Notes under the pieces: generated by a model
Told to the model about the DNA's origin: nothing
The model's database searches: none
Seen by the model: the letters and a program-made list of their open reading frames with translations, nothing else
Part shown: positions 1-8,461 of the stretch, piece by piece
How positions within the stretch are numbered: the first letter of the stretch is position 1
How the letters are laid out: each line of letters starts with the position of its first letter
Made by a program: the position numbers and the translations under genes
Source: Xenorhabdus bovienii SS-2004
Lineage (GTDB): Bacteria > Pseudomonadota > Gammaproteobacteria > Enterobacterales > Enterobacteriaceae
Length of the DNA stretch: 64,000 nucleotides
Direction of reading: 5' to 3'
Assembly: GCF_000027225.1 (NCBI RefSeq)
Contig: NC_013892.1
Location: 1,240,001 to 1,304,000 of the forward strand

Positions 1-1071
1 GAGCAGAACGGGGCAGATATTCCGAATAAGCCGGAGTTTGTGAAAAACCTGGGTTTAGCGGGAACGTTGAAAGTGGGGGATTTCGGTGTGGGCGCAACGC
101 CATCAACAGCGAAGACCTTTACGGATGCAAATACGTTGGCTGAGGCTGGCTGGTATGCAGGAGGGGGCAGTAGTGCAAAAAACTTCTGGAACGAATACGC
201 CCCCATTATGGCCATGACTCGTGGTGGCGGTATGGATAACACAGGAATGATCGCACAAATTCAGGTGGATGATACAGGGTTGGCTAGTCGTTATCGGAGT
301 GGTAATCAGTGGACAAAATGGAAATCATATGTTTCCGCAACCAGTGAATATTTATCTGGGTTTAACAAAATCAAAACAATAGGATTTTTTAACAGCAATG
401 CCAATTCATCTGTTTCATGGACAGATTCGTATACACAGATAGCAGTATCTTTATTCAGTGATGATGAATTCAATATCATTATTGGTGGCGATTTAGGCTC
501 CGTCCCCCTGTATTATAGGCGAAGACGCTATGGCAAATGGGATGATAAAATTGAGTTTATTACGACCAAAAACACGACCTTTGACGGTAGCGGTTATCTC
601 AAGAAAGCCTCCCCCATCATCCAAATCTACCCCGATGGCACCTTTACCACTAACGACGAATCCGAAGGGGCGACAGTCACCAGACTCGGCCTCGGTCACT
701 ACAAACTATCCGGCATCCTTGGCTATAACTCAGACGGTGCATGGGGTGTTCATGGCGGTATCAGCGTTCCCCGTGACGTCAATGGCAATGAGTTAGTGTA
801 TGTTGATGATAAAGTGCTGCCGGATGGGGCTATTGAAATCAAAGTCACACACAGACAGAACGCGCATATGCCTGCCCGATTACAGAACAGGCGCATGAAG
901 TCAGTGGATGAGCCGGCTTATTACACGGATGATGAACCCTGTGATTTACCAGCCGGCACCCGATTAGACGTCCGCGTCCAGATGCCGGAGGATTCTATCT
1001 GGAACCAGAAACAGGTATTGGCATCTGATCCTCAGCAGGAGTACGGCGTCACGTCAGCCGTCAATAAATAG
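1..1071 (+). CDS. Phage tail fibre protein, 3' part (5' end outside window)
   Basis: The frame is open from base 1, so the gene starts upstream of the window; the first visible residues (NGADIPNKPEFV, then NLGL) are the spacer motif found between repeats of enterobacterial phage tail fibres. The GTG near position 40 is internal. Tail fibres are trimeric receptor-binding proteins at the end of the virion. The C-terminal ~70 residues, with the DEPAYYTDDEPCDLPAG segment, resemble the conserved tip region of such fibres. No tail-fibre assembly chaperone follows; the gene is succeeded by non-coding DNA and an attachment repeat. It therefore probably closes a prophage lying to the left, not the one beginning at 1330. 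Family call is from motif recognition only. Confidence 0.75.
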   Translation, partial: EQNGADIPNKPEFVKNLGLAGTLKVGDFGVGATPSTAKTFTDANTLAEAGWYAGGGSSAKNFWNEYAPIMAMTRGGGMDNTGMIAQIQVDDTGLASRYRSGNQWTKWKSYVSATSEYLSGFNKIKTIGFFNSNANSSVSWTDSYTQIAVSLFSDDEFNIIIGGDLGSVPLYYRRRRYGKWDDKIEFITTKNTTFDGSGYLKKASPIIQIYPDGTFTTNDESEGATVTRLGLGHYKLSGILGYNSDGAWGVHGGISVPRDVNGNELVYVDDKVLPDGAIEIKVTHRQNAHMPARLQNRRMKSVDEPAYYTDDEPCDLPAGTRLDVRVQMPEDSIWNQKQVLASDPQQEYGVTSAVNK

Positions 1072-1076
1072 CCAAT

Positions 1077-1250
1077 AGGGGAGATTAGCGGGTAGTTGGG
1101 TGGATTGGGGAAATTGTGGGCGGTAAACTGGTGGGTGGGGTTGTCTGGGTGAATTGGTTGGGACAGATCTGGGACAGGCATTGAAAAGCAAGGAGGAGTA
1201 ACAAGGGGTAAGTTTGGGTAAGGTGGGACGTGTGAGCGCCGATAAATGCG
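1077..1250 (+). other. G-rich, C-poor non-coding tract
   Basis: The strand carries many runs of three or four G separated by short T/A-rich spacers and very few C. No ORF with a ribosome site is seen. It fills the space between the tail-fibre stop and the tRNA-derived repeat. It could form G-quadruplexes or be a skewed phage end; nothing more can be supported. Confidence 0.5.
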
Positions 1251-1283
1251 GTAATTGGTTGATTTAGATAGTGACTCTACTCA

Positions 1284-1329
1284 CTTCTAAGCCGTAGGTC
1301 ACAGGTTCGAATCCTGTAGGGCGTACCAT
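1284..1329 (+). repeat. Attachment-site repeat (att), 3' half of tRNA-Arg(TCT)
   Basis: These 46 bases are identical to 57055-57100. They contain the anticodon arm right half (TTCTAAGCC), variable loop, T arm (GGTTCGAATCC) and acceptor strand ending GTACCA, as in tRNA-Arg with anticodon TCT (argU type, a common integration target). The 5' half of the tRNA is absent here, so this is an att remnant and not a functional gene. With the right copy it brackets a ~55.8-kb unit. Confidence 0.85.
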
Positions 1330-1401
1330 AAAATCAAAAAGTTACAGTGAAAAATGAAAAACCCGTCAAAATAACGGGTCAGGTAATGGGTCAAGTTATC
1401 G

Positions 1402-1581
1402 CTACTTCTTCTCTCTCACCCAAGCCTCATAGACCTCTTCAGTCCATCCTAAAAATGTTCCACCCGCAGTCTTATCTGGTTTAGGAAACTCATTTCTTTT
1501 TGCGTACATTCTCCAAAGGGTTGTTTTGCTTTTTCCTGTGAGTCGTTGCATCTCTTCACGCTTAATGTATCTTATCGCCAT
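1402..1581 (-). CDS. AlpA-family excisionase/regulator
   Basis: A protein of about 59 residues from the ATG at 1581, preceded by a good GGGAGG ribosome site (the upstream in-frame start at 1614 has none). The sequence MAIRYIKREEMQRLTGKSKT with a following FPKP and a W-E-A-W end is the AlpA winged-helix pattern. AlpA-like proteins bind DNA and commonly act as excision factors or activators of integrase genes in P4-like and lambdoid elements. It lies directly inside the left attachment repeat, far from the integrase at the right end, but in the circular form the two would be neighbours. Function in excision is inferred. Confidence 0.75.
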   Translation of the reverse strand: MAIRYIKREEMQRLTGKSKTTLWRMYAKRNEFPKPDKTAGGTFLGWTEEVYEAWVREKK

Positions 1582-1610
1582 GGCTTGCCTCCCTCTCTGA
1601 TAGCCATTTT

Positions 1611-1841
1611 TCAAAACTCCCTTGCTTGTGATCGGGCTATCGGCAGTACCAGCAGGGCGTATCTCTTGTTGTTTTGATTACTGATAGGCATTGCTCCGTA
1701 TTTTGTTTGTTCCCAATATAAAGATGTAAGATGATATTTTTTCTGGCTCCATTTGAGCCATTTTATTTGCAGTTTCCATATAACAGACTTCTTTCGTGTT
1801 CTCTTCCTGTGTGTAACCGTTCTGAATTTAGAGTGAAACAT
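1611..1841 (-). CDS. Small basic protein of unknown function
   Basis: A 76-residue ORF with a very basic N-terminal third and no recognised domain. Its stop overlaps the upstream in-frame ATG of the AlpA ORF, and a GGGG stretch lies just before its start. It could be a phage early protein or a chance ORF; position between two better supported minus-strand genes is the main argument for it. Confidence 0.35.
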   Translation of the reverse strand: MFHSKFRTVTHRKRTRKKSVIWKLQIKWLKWSQKKYHLTSLYWEQTKYGAMPISNQNNKRYALLVLPIARSQAREF

Positions 1842-1927
1842 TCCCCAGCGCAGGCGCTGTCATTAAGTTTTAATATTGATTGAAATTGATAGATTTTATT
1901 TATAGTCGTTTTATTGTGTGGCTATTT

Positions 1928-2308
1928 TTATAACTGACAGTGTTTTTTGTCTGCTTTAATCAGAGGAATGATATCAATTAAATGCATATATCGTCCTCTC
2001 CGCTTATAGAGCGCATAACCGTAATCGACAATCGGTTCTAAATTATAGCAAGGAACAGGTTCTGTATGTTTTGGGCTGACCCGATACGTCGTTAATATAT
2101 GATGTTTAAATTCATCTTTATTTTTTATGCCCATGCCGTGATTCTGGTTTTTGCCCTGATGATATTGGTCTGCCAAAAAGGTGATAGGTGTTGTTCCTGT
2201 ATGCAGGCTGTTTTTTTGTGCGATATTGGCAACAATGCCATTAATGTTGATAGCCTTTTTTTGTTTTGTTGCTGGTTTATTGATGATGGCAGAAATAAAG
2301 GTACGCAT
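1928..2308 (-). CDS. Unknown phage protein, likely repressor-controlled
   Basis: A 126-residue protein rich in basic and polar residues with no domain I recognise. The start at 2308 has an AGAGG ribosome site about 5 bases upstream. Immediately upstream lies a 19-bp palindrome built on AGTGAT, the same word found three times in front of the cro-like gene, so transcription is probably under the phage repressor. That places it in the lysogeny-controlled regulon, either as an early lytic gene or as an accessory gene read leftwards. The protein sequence itself suggests no function. Confidence 0.55.
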   Translation of the reverse strand: MRTFISAIINKPATKQKKAININGIVANIAQKNSLHTGTTPITFLADQYHQGKNQNHGMGIKNKDEFKHHILTTYRVSPKHTEPVPCYNLEPIVDYGYALYKRRGRYMHLIDIIPLIKADKKHCQL

Positions 2309-2330
2309 AAATCCTCTCGCTGACTATTGT

Positions 2331-2403
2331 AGTGATTATTCCTATCACTTTGATGCGGCTAACATTATCACTTAAATTTCATCAAATCCATACCTATAGT
2401 GAT
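2331..2403. promoter_or_regulatory. Candidate CI operators upstream of the 1928-2308 gene
   Basis: AGTGAT at 2331-2336 and ATCACT at 2344-2349 form a perfect inverted repeat with a 7-base spacer. A further ATCACT lies at 2367-2372 and AGTGAT at 2398-2403. The same word recurs at 3292, 3318 and 3338 in front of cro. Confidence 0.6.
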
Positions 2404-2584
2404 ATAAATCAGTTTTTTTAATTATCTTATTGATATAAAATAATTTTAATTTGATATCATCTGAATGATTTTGGATCTTTAGGGTGATAATAATTTCAAT
2501 GGAACTAAAGATACTGCATTAAAAACAGTATCTTGTCGCAAATAGAGGCAGGGTTTGGCGGTGTTTAGAGTAGGGAGAGGAATG

Positions 2585-3196
2585 TTATCGTTTTCGCTTC
2601 ATGTTCCGGAATAAATAAACAATCACACCGACGATTTCCATGTCAGAAGAGAGAGGTATCAAGGGGATACGCGTATCGTCAACAGACAAATAGCTGACAG
2701 CCCCCCCTTGTTTATAACGATAAACTGAATAGTGCTCTCCGATGCGTGCATAGACTAAATCATCATTGGCGATATTTTCCTGTGTATCCACCACAATCAC
2801 CGTCCCTTCCGGCGCTTCAGTGCAGCCGGTATTTTGGGTGATGCGATAAGCCCGGCAGGATTCAACAGGGGCCTGCTGTTCAAAAAAGGCCGGCACCATG
2901 AAGAACTCCGGGGTTTCTTGTTCTGCTTCATAAATTTTTACCGGGACATAACGGTTGTTATGTCTGACAGCAAAATCAGTATCACCAGACTGCGATTTAT
3001 GACCACTGCCATCACTGAGCCATTCCGGGCGCACGTCAAGCGCCTTGGCCAAATCAACGAGCCGGCCTGTTTTGACGGCGTTCCCGGAAAGTAATTTCCA
3101 TATCATGGATTGTGCCATGCCGGCTTTTTTTGCCAGAGCAGATTGGGTCAGCCCCTTATCTGCCATGGCTTCTTTTAATCTATCAGCAAGAGTCAT
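2585..3196 (-). CDS. CI-like phage repressor (HTH plus degenerate S24-like domain)
   Basis: Starting at the ATG at 3196 (MTLADRLKEAM; a GAGG precedes it) the protein has about 203 residues. Residues ~1-65 are an XRE helix-turn-helix (GLTQSALAKKAGMAQSMIWK). The C-terminal half resembles the LexA/CI S24 fold, but the usual G-D-S-M nucleophile region reads NTGCTEAPEG, so the catalytic serine seems to be missing or replaced. Such a repressor might not be inactivated by RecA-stimulated self-cleavage. It is divergent from the cro-like gene at 3378 across an operator region, the standard lysogeny switch layout. It should maintain lysogeny by binding the AGTGAT sites. Confidence 0.85.
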   Translation of the reverse strand: MTLADRLKEAMADKGLTQSALAKKAGMAQSMIWKLLSGNAVKTGRLVDLAKALDVRPEWLSDGSGHKSQSGDTDFAVRHNNRYVPVKIYEAEQETPEFFMVPAFFEQQAPVESCRAYRITQNTGCTEAPEGTVIVVDTQENIANDDLVYARIGEHYSVYRYKQGGAVSYLSVDDTRIPLIPLSSDMEIVGVIVYLFRNMKRKR

Positions 3197-3291
3197 AAGT
3201 GCCTCATGAGTGGTTCCCGCATTGACGTGGAATACAGGGGATAAACCCAAGAACCGCTGTCTTGGAACATTTTTTCTTATTCTATCTCTAG

Positions 3292-3343
3292 AGTGATATC
3301 TTTACAAACACTCCAATAGTGATTTATATTGACTGTTAGTGAT
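3292..3343. promoter_or_regulatory. Switch operator region between cI and cro
   Basis: Three AGTGAT words at 3292-3297, 3318-3323 and 3338-3343; the first faces CACT at 3309-3312, giving an imperfect 21-bp palindrome. The region is AT-rich and lies between the divergent repressor and cro-like gene, so it should hold both promoters. Confidence 0.65.
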
Positions 3344-3377
3344 ATTGTTATTGCCGTGGTGTTGGAGAAAGGAACTA

Positions 3378-3632
3378 ATGAAAAACAGTGTGATAAAAAA
3401 AGTGATAGATATCGCAGGCAGCCAGGCCAAGCTGGCTCAGGTTCTGGGATGTGCACAATCGCTCATCAGCGCATGGTTATACGGAAAAAAACGGGTTTCG
3501 GTGTCGTTGGTACCCGATATCGTGGTTTTGTCGAACGGGGCAGTCCAAGCCCATGAACTGCGTCCTGATCTGCCTACCGTTTTCCCACCACCTGAAGCCA
3601 AAGCCCATGAGTCAATTCCGGTCGGTGGCTGA
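3378..3632 (+). CDS. Cro/YdaS-like antirepressor
   Basis: An 84-residue protein from the ATG at 3378 (GGAGAAAGGA lies upstream); the longer in-frame start at 3339 would sit within the operators. It shows a helix-turn-helix (GSQAKLAQVLGCAQSLISAW) of the YdaS/Cro type, with a short Pro-rich tail. It is the first rightward gene, directly opposite the repressor, and is expected to shut down the repressor promoter during lytic growth. The role is inferred from position and fold. Confidence 0.75.
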   Translation: MKNSVIKKVIDIAGSQAKLAQVLGCAQSLISAWLYGKKRVSVSLVPDIVVLSNGAVQAHELRPDLPTVFPPPEAKAHESIPVGG

Positions 3633-3709
3633 TTATGCAGGACGTTTTGGCTTAGCCCGATATGAACATGTGGATGGTGGTTAGCGTACGGTAACTAGGG
3701 GGGAACGGC

Positions 3710-4468
3710 ATGAGTATGAGTCTAATGGCGAAGGCAATGAGTATCCGAGTGGGTAATCCCCTGAGAAAACTGGTGCTGATTAAGCTGGCCGACAATGCAA
3801 ATGATAAAGGGGAGTGCTGGCCCTCATATCAGCATATTGCAGATCACTGTGAATGCAGCAAAAGCGCAGTGCGAAGCCACATTGATGCCCTGATTAAGAT
3901 GGGCTTGCTTATCAAGGAAAACCGGCTCGGCAATCACAACGGGAAAGGGAATGCCTCGAATGTCTATTACCTGAATTTATCCGCTGACCCTGTGTCACCA
4001 AAAAGCATACCCCCTGTGCCACCTGCTGGCAGCTCTGTGTCATCTGCTGGCACCCCCATGCCGCCAGATGACATCCCCCCTATGCCATCAGATGGCACCA
4101 GAACCAGTCACTCTTTTGAACCTGTCAAGGAACCCGTCAAAGAACCTATAAAACCCAAAGGGGCCGGGCAATTCGATCCCCTGACGGCCAAACCGGAAAA
4201 CGTCAGTGCCGAAACGTGGGCGGATTGGGTGACGTTCAGGCAGGAAATCAGGAAACCCCTGACGGAAACCAGTTGCCGCCAGCAGGCTAAGCAATTGGCA
4301 GGATGTACCAATCCTGATGAGGTGATTTGCACCTCCATTGCCAACAGCTGGCAAGGGTTATTTCCTGACAAACCGAGATCCGGGCGTCCACCACAAACCA
4401 ACACCCATACTGGATTTAAGCACAAGCGTTATGAATCACACGGCGCGAATTGGACAAAAAATCTTTAA
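3710..4468 (+). CDS. Phage replication protein with N-terminal winged helix (O-like)
   Basis: 252 residues, start supported by a GGGGGGAA site. Residues ~15-85 form a HTH_36-type winged helix (CWPSYQHIADHCECSKSAVR, then HIDALIKMGLL). A Pro/Ser-rich linker (~95-155) contains the tandem VKEPVKEPIKP stretch, and a second small domain follows (~160-230). In lambdoid phages such proteins bind the origin, often located inside their own gene, and recruit the helicase loader encoded next. The gene sits directly before the DnaC-like and DnaB-like genes, which supports this. No iteron array was noticed inside the gene. Confidence 0.7.
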   Translation: MSMSLMAKAMSIRVGNPLRKLVLIKLADNANDKGECWPSYQHIADHCECSKSAVRSHIDALIKMGLLIKENRLGNHNGKGNASNVYYLNLSADPVSPKSIPPVPPAGSSVSSAGTPMPPDDIPPMPSDGTRTSHSFEPVKEPVKEPIKPKGAGQFDPLTAKPENVSAETWADWVTFRQEIRKPLTETSCRQQAKQLAGCTNPDEVICTSIANSWQGLFPDKPRSGRPPQTNTHTGFKHKRYESHGANWTKNL

Positions 4469-4483
4469 GGAGCAGAAGACGCG

Positions 4484-5068
4484 ATGGAAACAATCGATCT
4501 GGGCATATTGAAAATTGTTCCCCGCTTTGCGCAGGCCAGCTTTGCCACTTACCAACCGCAGAGCCTGAGGGCAGAAACCAACCTGAAAACCTGTCAGGGT
4601 TATGTCCAGACGTGGGAGGAACGCAAGCGGGCAGGGGAAGGCATGATCCTGTGCGGGCGTCAGGGCACGGGCAAAACCCACCTCGCCGTCGCCCTCTGCC
4701 GTGAAATCGCCACAGGCGGTGATGAAGCGGTTTTTATTACCACCGCGTCACGCATCATCCGGGCGTTTCGTCGCTCATGGAATAGCGAAGGTGAAATGAG
4801 TGAATTTGACACACTGAAATTTTACAGCGAGCTGGATTTGCTGGTGATTGACGAAATTGGTGTGCAATACGGCACGGAGTCTGAACGCAATATTTTGTTT
4901 GAGGTGCTGAATAATCGCTATGAAGACCTGTTGCCCACCATGCTGATCAGTAATTTGCCTGTGACTGAGCTGGCGCAGTTTTTGGGTGATCGGACGCTGG
5001 ACAGAGTACTTCAGGGTGGCACGGTATTGGCCTTTGACTGGGAAAGCTACAGAAGGGAAATCGCATGA
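4484..5068 (+). CDS. DnaC-like helicase loader ATPase
   Basis: 194 residues with Walker [10 protein letters not shown] (~58-66) and Walker B LLVIDEIG (~121-128), followed by a sensor-like ISNLP. This is the AAA+ pattern of DnaC/IstB loaders, which load DnaB on DNA. It is 16 bases downstream of the replication protein, and its stop overlaps the start of the next gene by 4 bases (ATGA), so the three are translationally coupled. The N-terminal helicase-binding segment is present. Length is a little shorter than E. coli DnaC, as usual for phage versions. Confidence 0.85.
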   Translation: METIDLGILKIVPRFAQASFATYQPQSLRAETNLKTCQGYVQTWEERKRAGEGMILCGRQGTGKTHLAVALCREIATGGDEAVFITTASRIIRAFRRSWNSEGEMSEFDTLKFYSELDLLVIDEIGVQYGTESERNILFEVLNNRYEDLLPTMLISNLPVTELAQFLGDRTLDRVLQGGTVLAFDWESYRREIA

Positions 5069-6426
5069 ACGTATATGATTTGGAAATGGCCGTCATCAGT
5101 GGTTTGTTATCGGGCGGGGCGACACCGGACGCTTACGACGTATTGGCAATTTTACCGGATGAGGCGTTCAGCTCCGTTCATCTGCGCCGGGTGTACGGGG
5201 AAATCAAAAAGCAGGCCCTGAGCAGTACCATTATCGATCCCTTTTTCATTGCGGATGCGATGGGTGAAGAACGCGGCATTCTGGCTAACCTGCTGGAACT
5301 GGCCAAGACCCCGGTCTGGCAGGCCAATTTAAAAGGTTATGCTGAAAAAGTCATGCGTTACTGGCGTGTACGTCAGGTTACTGATCTGATTAACCGTTAC
5401 CAGAAAGAGATTCAGGTCTGCGGCAATCATACGCAAGCTGAAGCACTGATCGAGGCTTTTGCATCCCAGTTTAATGGATTATCCCGGAGTGATAGTAGCT
5501 TACAACCCGTGGTCATCGGTACATTGCTGGATAGATACGTTGAAACACTGGAAGCGCGCAATCAGGGCAAGACAGGCATGATCCTGACAGGTATTGAGCC
5601 GCTGGACGAACTGACAGGCGGATTTAACCCGACTGATCTGATTTTACTGGGCGGACGTCCGGGCATGGGAAAAACGGAACTGGCTTTGTGCATGATTGAC
5701 GGCATGACCCGCGACGGTGGCGGGGCTTTGTTGTTTTCCATGGAAATGGCAGCGCAACAAATTGCCGAGCGAATGGTAGCGAATTCGGCTGCGATGCCGG
5801 TGTCTAAACTCAGAAACTGTGAACTGTATGACGAAGACTGGGGGCGCATTGGCAATGCACTCGGTTCACTCATTGAGCGGGATATTCATGTTCTGGATGC
5901 CAGTGATCTGAGTATCGAACAAATTTGCGCCATCAGTGAAACCCATAAGCGTCGCCACCCGAACTTAAAGGGCATTTTCGTAGACTACCTTGGGTTGATT
6001 AGAAAACCCCGGGCTGACCGTCACGACTTAGCCGTGGCAGAAATATCGAAAGCACTGAAAGGATTGGCGAAACGGCTGCATACCCCGGTCACGGCCTTGA
6101 GCCAGCTCTCAAGGGAAGTGGATAAGCGCCCTTTGTATCAGCGTCGCCCGATAGCGGCTGACTTACGTGATTCCGGCTCGCTGGAGCAGGATGCGGATCG
6201 CATTCTCTTTACTTACCGGGATGGGGTGTATAACCCACTCAGCCCCGCCAGCCAGTACGCGGAAATTATTCTGGAGAAAAACCGCCACGGGCAAACCGGA
6301 ACGGTTTATCAGGCATTCAGGCACGGCCATTATCTGCCGACCGATCAGATATCGGCTGCTGAAGTTTGCCGGATGCAACGACAAACCAAACAAAAAGAAC
6401 GCCGCTATGCTGACAGGGCACTTTAA
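5065..6426 (+). CDS. Replicative DNA helicase, DnaB type
   Basis: 453 residues. The N-terminal DnaB domain (~1-105) is followed by a RecA-like helicase core with Walker [11 protein letters not shown] (~195-205), [12 protein letters not shown] (H1a/H2 region), [10 protein letters not shown] (Walker B) and [16 protein letters not shown] (H4, arginine-finger region). It unwinds the fork as a hexamer. It carries its own loader just upstream, so phage replication need not use host DnaC. All main motifs look intact. GC and codon style match neighbours. Confidence 0.92.
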   Translation: MNVYDLEMAVISGLLSGGATPDAYDVLAILPDEAFSSVHLRRVYGEIKKQALSSTIIDPFFIADAMGEERGILANLLELAKTPVWQANLKGYAEKVMRYWRVRQVTDLINRYQKEIQVCGNHTQAEALIEAFASQFNGLSRSDSSLQPVVIGTLLDRYVETLEARNQGKTGMILTGIEPLDELTGGFNPTDLILLGGRPGMGKTELALCMIDGMTRDGGGALLFSMEMAAQQIAERMVANSAAMPVSKLRNCELYDEDWGRIGNALGSLIERDIHVLDASDLSIEQICAISETHKRRHPNLKGIFVDYLGLIRKPRADRHDLAVAEISKALKGLAKRLHTPVTALSQLSREVDKRPLYQRRPIAADLRDSGSLEQDADRILFTYRDGVYNPLSPASQYAEIILEKNRHGQTGTVYQAFRHGHYLPTDQISAAEVCRMQRQTKQKERRYADRAL

Positions 6427-6444
6427 TCACAGGGGAGTGTGCGA

Positions 6445-6849
6445 ATGCGTGATATTCAATTAGTCATGGAACGCTGGGGCGCATGGGTGGCTGATAATCG
6501 CGACGGGGTTTACTGGTCCTCCATTGCGGCAGGTTTCAAAGGATTAATCCCGAACAGAGTGAAGTCCCGGGTACAATGTTGTGATGATGACGCTATGGTT
6601 ATTTCCAGTTGCATGGCAAAACTGAATCAGCAGTCTAGTGATGCCCATGACCTGTTGTTTGATTATTACGTCTTTGGTAAAACGTTTATGCAATTGGCCC
6701 ATGATCACCACTGTTCTGATACGCATATCGGAAAACGGTTACAAAAGGCCTAAGGCGTGATTGAAGGGATGTTAATGATGCTGGATATCCCACTGGACAT
6801 GGATAAAGATATCCCGTTAGCACAACACCTATTATGTAGCGATTTTTAA
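6445..6849 (+). pseudogene. Q-like antitermination protein, probable nonsense truncation
   Basis: The frame from the ATG at 6445 ([18 protein letters not shown]) gives 102 residues to a TAA at 6751-6753 and resembles the phage antitermination Q family, including the C-terminal helix-turn-helix ([19 protein letters not shown]). Directly after this TAA the same frame continues as GVIEGMLMMLDIPLDMDKD and stops at 6849; related proteins usually carry such a G-x-x-EG-L end. A single G-to-T change (GAA to TAA) would explain this. The shortened protein may still work. Q proteins bind near the late promoter and let polymerase read through the terminator into lysis and head genes, which matches the terminator at 6935. 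Confidence 0.65.
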
Positions 6850-6858
6850 AAATAAATC

Positions 6859-6872
6859 TTTACGATCGTAAA
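6859..6872. promoter_or_regulatory. 14-bp palindrome in the presumed late-promoter region
   Basis: TTTACGATCGTAAA is perfectly symmetric and lies between the antiterminator and the terminator at 6935, where a lambdoid late promoter and Q-binding element would be. Assignment as a Q site is a guess. Confidence 0.35.
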
Positions 6873-6934
6873 AACGCTGCTATTGTGATAACCGTGATGA
6901 CAAAGTCACCAGGCTTATTAATATCAGACAGCTT

Positions 6935-6961
6935 AAACCTTGCCCCGTGCAAGGTTTTTTT
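6935..6961 (+). terminator. Rho-independent terminator ahead of the late operon
   Basis: Stem AAACCTTG (6935-6942) and CAAGGTTT (6950-6957) with a 7-base loop and a run of T to 6961. Its place just after the antiterminator suggests it is the early stop that Q-modified polymerase must pass. Confidence 0.8.
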
Positions 6962-7053
6962 ACGCCTGAAATAAACATAAGACTTGCTGTTGTGACGGGT
7001 CAGAGTTACCTATGTGTCTATGCACAAAAACTGACCATGAGGTTAAATTTATC

Positions 7054-7254
7054 ATGCTAAAACATGAAGATATGACAATGACAGCCGCCTGTGTTTTAGA
7101 CGCCGTGCCTTTGCATACGTGGTTTTCTGTTTCTGAAGTGTCTAAATTAATGGGGCTGCCTGAACCCCGTTGCCAATTACTGTTAACACAATTTCGTCTG
7201 GCGGGTTTAATGGAAAGCCGGGAGGATGACACGTTTTTCAAACGTTCTCCCTGA
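7054..7254 (+). CDS. Small winged-helix-like phage protein
   Basis: 66 residues from the ATG at 7054 (MLKHEDMTMTAACVL). The segment HTWFSVSEVSKLMGLPEPRC followed by FRLAGLM is typical of a winged-helix DNA-binding fold. No family is recognised. It is the first gene after the late terminator and precedes the methyltransferase. It may be a regulator of the late region; this is inference from the fold alone. Confidence 0.55.
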   Translation: MLKHEDMTMTAACVLDAVPLHTWFSVSEVSKLMGLPEPRCQLLLTQFRLAGLMESREDDTFFKRSP

Positions 7255-7353
7255 TGGGGCTATTTCCCAGGACGTGAAAGCGCAGCCGGTGAATGCCGGC
7301 TTTTCGTGTTGTGGTTTTCCTGAAAGTCGCCAGTGTCGAGAGGAAAAAAGCGG

Positions 7354-8391
7354 ATGGATCTACGCCCTGTCACCTTAGTCAACGATGACTCTCTGAAATT
7401 TATCAAAACTCTGCCGGATAACTGCATCGATTTAATCGCCACTGACCCGCCGTACTTTCGGGTAAAAGCGTGTAGCTGGGATAACCAGTGGGAGGACGTC
7501 ACGGCCTACCTTGCCTGGCTGGATGAACTGCTTGCTGAATTTTGGCGAGTACTGAAACCGAACGGCAGCCTGTACATGTTTTGTGGTTCGCGTCTGGCTG
7601 CTGATACCGAGCTGCTGGTGCGGGAACGGTTTAACGTGCTGAACCAGATTATCTGGGCGAAACCGTCCGGCCCGTGGCGCAGGCAGAATAAAGAAAGCCT
7701 GCGCATGTATTTCCCGGCCACTGAACGCATCATTTTTGCCGAACATTACCAGGGACCCTATCACCCGAAAGGGGATGGCTATTACAAGCAATGCCAGGAT
7801 CTAAAACAGTCGGTATTTAAACCACTGGTTGATTATTTTCGTGGTTCTCGAAAAGCGCTAGGTGTCACGGCAAAAGCCATTCATGCCGCCACTGGGAAGC
7901 AGATGGCCAGTCACTGGTTCAGCGATAGCCAGTGGCAGTTACCCAGTGAAACTGACTATCAAAAGTTGCAGGGTTTGTTTGACCGCATCGCCAAAGAAAA
8001 GCATCAGCGTGGCGAACTGAACATCCCTTATGCTGAGCTGGTGGGTTCTCATTTCACCCTGTCGCGTCAGTATGATGAATTACGGCAGGAATATGGTTTA
8101 ATGCGCCGCCCATTCTCGGTGACAGCCGCCGTGCCGTATACCGATGTCTGGCAGTTTGCCCCTGTTCAGTATTACCCGGGCAAGCATCCGTGTGAAAAAC
8201 CCGCTGATTTAATGACGCATATTATCCAGTCCAGTAGCCGGGAAGGGGATCTGGTGGCGGATTTCTTTATGGGTTCTGGGGCGACATTGAAAACCGCGTT
8301 GAAACTCAATCGCCGTGTATTAGGAGTTGAGTTGGAAGAAGAACGGTTTAAGCAGACTATTCAGGAGATCAACGGGCAGTTGTCAACTTAG
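7354..8391 (+). CDS. Orphan DNA methyltransferase, amino (N4/N6) type, beta class
   Basis: 345 residues from the ATG at 7354, which has AGGAAAAAAG upstream; the GTG at 7333 is less likely. Motif IV TDPPYF is near residue ~30 and the SAM-binding FMGSGATLKTAL motif is near the C-terminus, an order typical of beta-class adenine-N6 or cytosine-N4 enzymes. The central ~150 residues should be target recognition. No restriction endonuclease gene is adjacent, so it probably modifies phage or host DNA to escape restriction or alter expression. The recognition site cannot be read from the sequence. Confidence 0.85.
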   Translation: MDLRPVTLVNDDSLKFIKTLPDNCIDLIATDPPYFRVKACSWDNQWEDVTAYLAWLDELLAEFWRVLKPNGSLYMFCGSRLAADTELLVRERFNVLNQIIWAKPSGPWRRQNKESLRMYFPATERIIFAEHYQGPYHPKGDGYYKQCQDLKQSVFKPLVDYFRGSRKALGVTAKAIHAATGKQMASHWFSDSQWQLPSETDYQKLQGLFDRIAKEKHQRGELNIPYAELVGSHFTLSRQYDELRQEYGLMRRPFSVTAAVPYTDVWQFAPVQYYPGKHPCEKPADLMTHIIQSSSREGDLVADFFMGSGATLKTALKLNRRVLGVELEEERFKQTIQEINGQLST

Positions 8392-8428
8392 CGTTTACGA
8401 CTCAACTCATCGGTATGACTGGATAGTT

Positions 8429-8457
8429 GAAGTAGTTCGGCAATACCGAACCACTTC
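8429..8457. terminator. Hairpin between converging genes
   Basis: GAAGTAGTTCGG and CCGAACCACTTC pair except for one position around a CAATA loop. It separates the rightward methyltransferase from the leftward HigA gene; no clear T tract, so termination strength is uncertain. Confidence 0.45.
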
Positions 8458-8461
8458 ATCA

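Noticed and set aside
1284..1329. Functional tRNA-Arg gene
   Set aside because: Only the 3' half is present; D arm and 5' acceptor strand are missing, as also at 57055.
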